Assembly: GCA_030272155.1 (NCBI GenBank)
Contig: CP126198.1
Coordinates: 1,550,001 to 1,614,000 of the forward strand
DNA length: 64,000 bases
Source of the DNA: Tetradesmus obliquus
Lineage: Eukaryota > Chlorophyta > Chlorophyceae > Sphaeropleales > Scenedesmaceae
Direction of reading: 5' to 3'
The notes under the pieces are model-generated. The model was given only the letters and a program-made list of their open reading frames with translations, did no database searches and was not told where the DNA came from. The translations under genes were made by a program, and so were the position numbers. Below are positions 63,202 through 64,000 of the stretch, one piece after another; the stretch's first letter is position 1, and each line of letters begins with the position of its first letter.

Positions 63202-64000
63202 TGTTTGTTCCAAGCGGCTTGGAAAGCGCAAGTGCGCTGGCAGCGATGGCACTCTGTCTCAGTGCCTGCCCCGCCTGCACCGCCAACAGCACTGCCACCG
63301 CTGCACTGGACATCCTCTCTGCAGCTGACTGCTGCTTACACAACAGCAAAAGCAGCGCTGCTGCTTAGCCACATGCTCGCAGCAGCTGCAGCAGCAGCAC
63401 AACACAAACAGCACAGCAGCAGCAGGGGCAAAGCACGCGCCTTGCAACACTGCAGCCTAGTCAGCAACAGCACCAGCAGCAGCAGCACTGTGCTGCTGCA
63501 TCCTCGACTGTGTTCACATTGAAACTCCTGACCTATAGCTATCCCAAAGCACCAACAACAGCACTATACAATAATATGTACACTCTACACTGTAACACAG
63601 TCCGTAGCACAGTCCGCATTGAACAGCAGCTGCAGCAGCCTGAAGCCTGCTGTGCATTTGCGTCGCTTGTAGCACGTGCCAAACTCACACCAAGCAACAT
63701 AAACCACAGCATTCAAAAAAAGACGCTGGTTGAATGCAGCCGTTGGCAGCTGCAAGCTGTGGCAGCTGTCCGCTGGTGCTCCCAATAATGACCAGCTATC
63801 AGCTGGCAGCAGCAGCAGCAGTTGCTGCAGCAGGGTGGCAGTCACAGCCACCGCACAAAACCCAAGGATGTCAGCTGCACAGCAGCTGGCACAGCCTGTA
63901 CAGCCCCGCCCGTACATGCATACCCTGCCTGCAGCGGCCAAATCGAAAGACAAAGGCGCCAGGCGTGCAGCTTGCTGGTGGTTCTTACGAAACCCCCTGC
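63202..64000. other. No recognised gene at the right edge
   Basis: About 800 bases with scattered CAG triplets and short frames on both strands. It may be the flank or a low-complexity exon of a gene beyond the window, but nothing in it can be tied to a known family. Confidence 0.4.

Overview
This is nuclear DNA from a eukaryote with many introns, most probably a chlorophyte green alga. The evidence is GT-AG introns in every gene, very many CAG/CTG triplet tracts giving poly-Gln, poly-Ala and poly-Ser, and plant-type homologues (an AUX1/LAX-like carrier, an organellar Gcp, a GH9 domain). A Scenedesmaceae-like chlorophycean is my inference; I did no database search.

Six genes are supported, five of them with complete exon chains whose intron phases close: (1) + strand 643-6563, mitochondrial-type aspartate aminotransferase, 12 exons; (2) - strand 14669-10065, organellar Gcp/Qri7/OSGEPL1-type tRNA threonylcarbamoyltransferase, 5 exons; (3) + strand about 15835-23245, a very long Gln/Ser/Ala-rich protein with a PH domain near the start and a proline-rich stretch plus four WH2 actin-binding motifs at the end (5' end unresolved); (4) + strand 24649-44417, a 24-exon gene of about 2,296 codons joining a cellulose-synthase-like GT2 glycosyltransferase to a C-terminal GH9 (endoglucanase/KORRIGAN-type) domain; (5) - strand 51458-45361, a secreted Ser/Ala-rich protein I do not recognise, 8 exons; (6) - strand 61098-53388, an AUX1/LAX-type amino acid/auxin permease, 12 exons.

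The most unusual property of the window is shared by all these genes. The ends of exons, together with their splice sites, are repeated two to eight times inside the adjoining introns. Copies of an exon's acceptor end lie upstream of it, copies of its donor end lie downstream, and copies of terminal exons with their stop codons lie in the 3' flank. The copies are diverged and many carry stops or frame breaks, so they look like decoy exon ends. Introns also carry CTG tracts on the sense strand, often running straight into the CAG acceptor, while exons carry CAG on the sense strand.

Layout: 1-642 no gene; 643-6563 aminotransferase with repeated terminal exon to about 6967; 6968-8500 no gene; 8500-14669 Gcp gene with a seven-copy terminal-exon array; 14670-15834 divergent intergenic region and the unresolved start of the PH/WH2 gene; 15835-23245 PH/WH2 gene; 23246-24648 intergenic; 24649-44417 GT2-GH9 gene; 44418-45360 convergent intergenic; 45361-51458 secreted protein; 51507-53200 no gene seen; 53200-61098 permease; 61099-64000 no recognised gene, but a 163-base near-perfect inverted repeat at 63039-63201.
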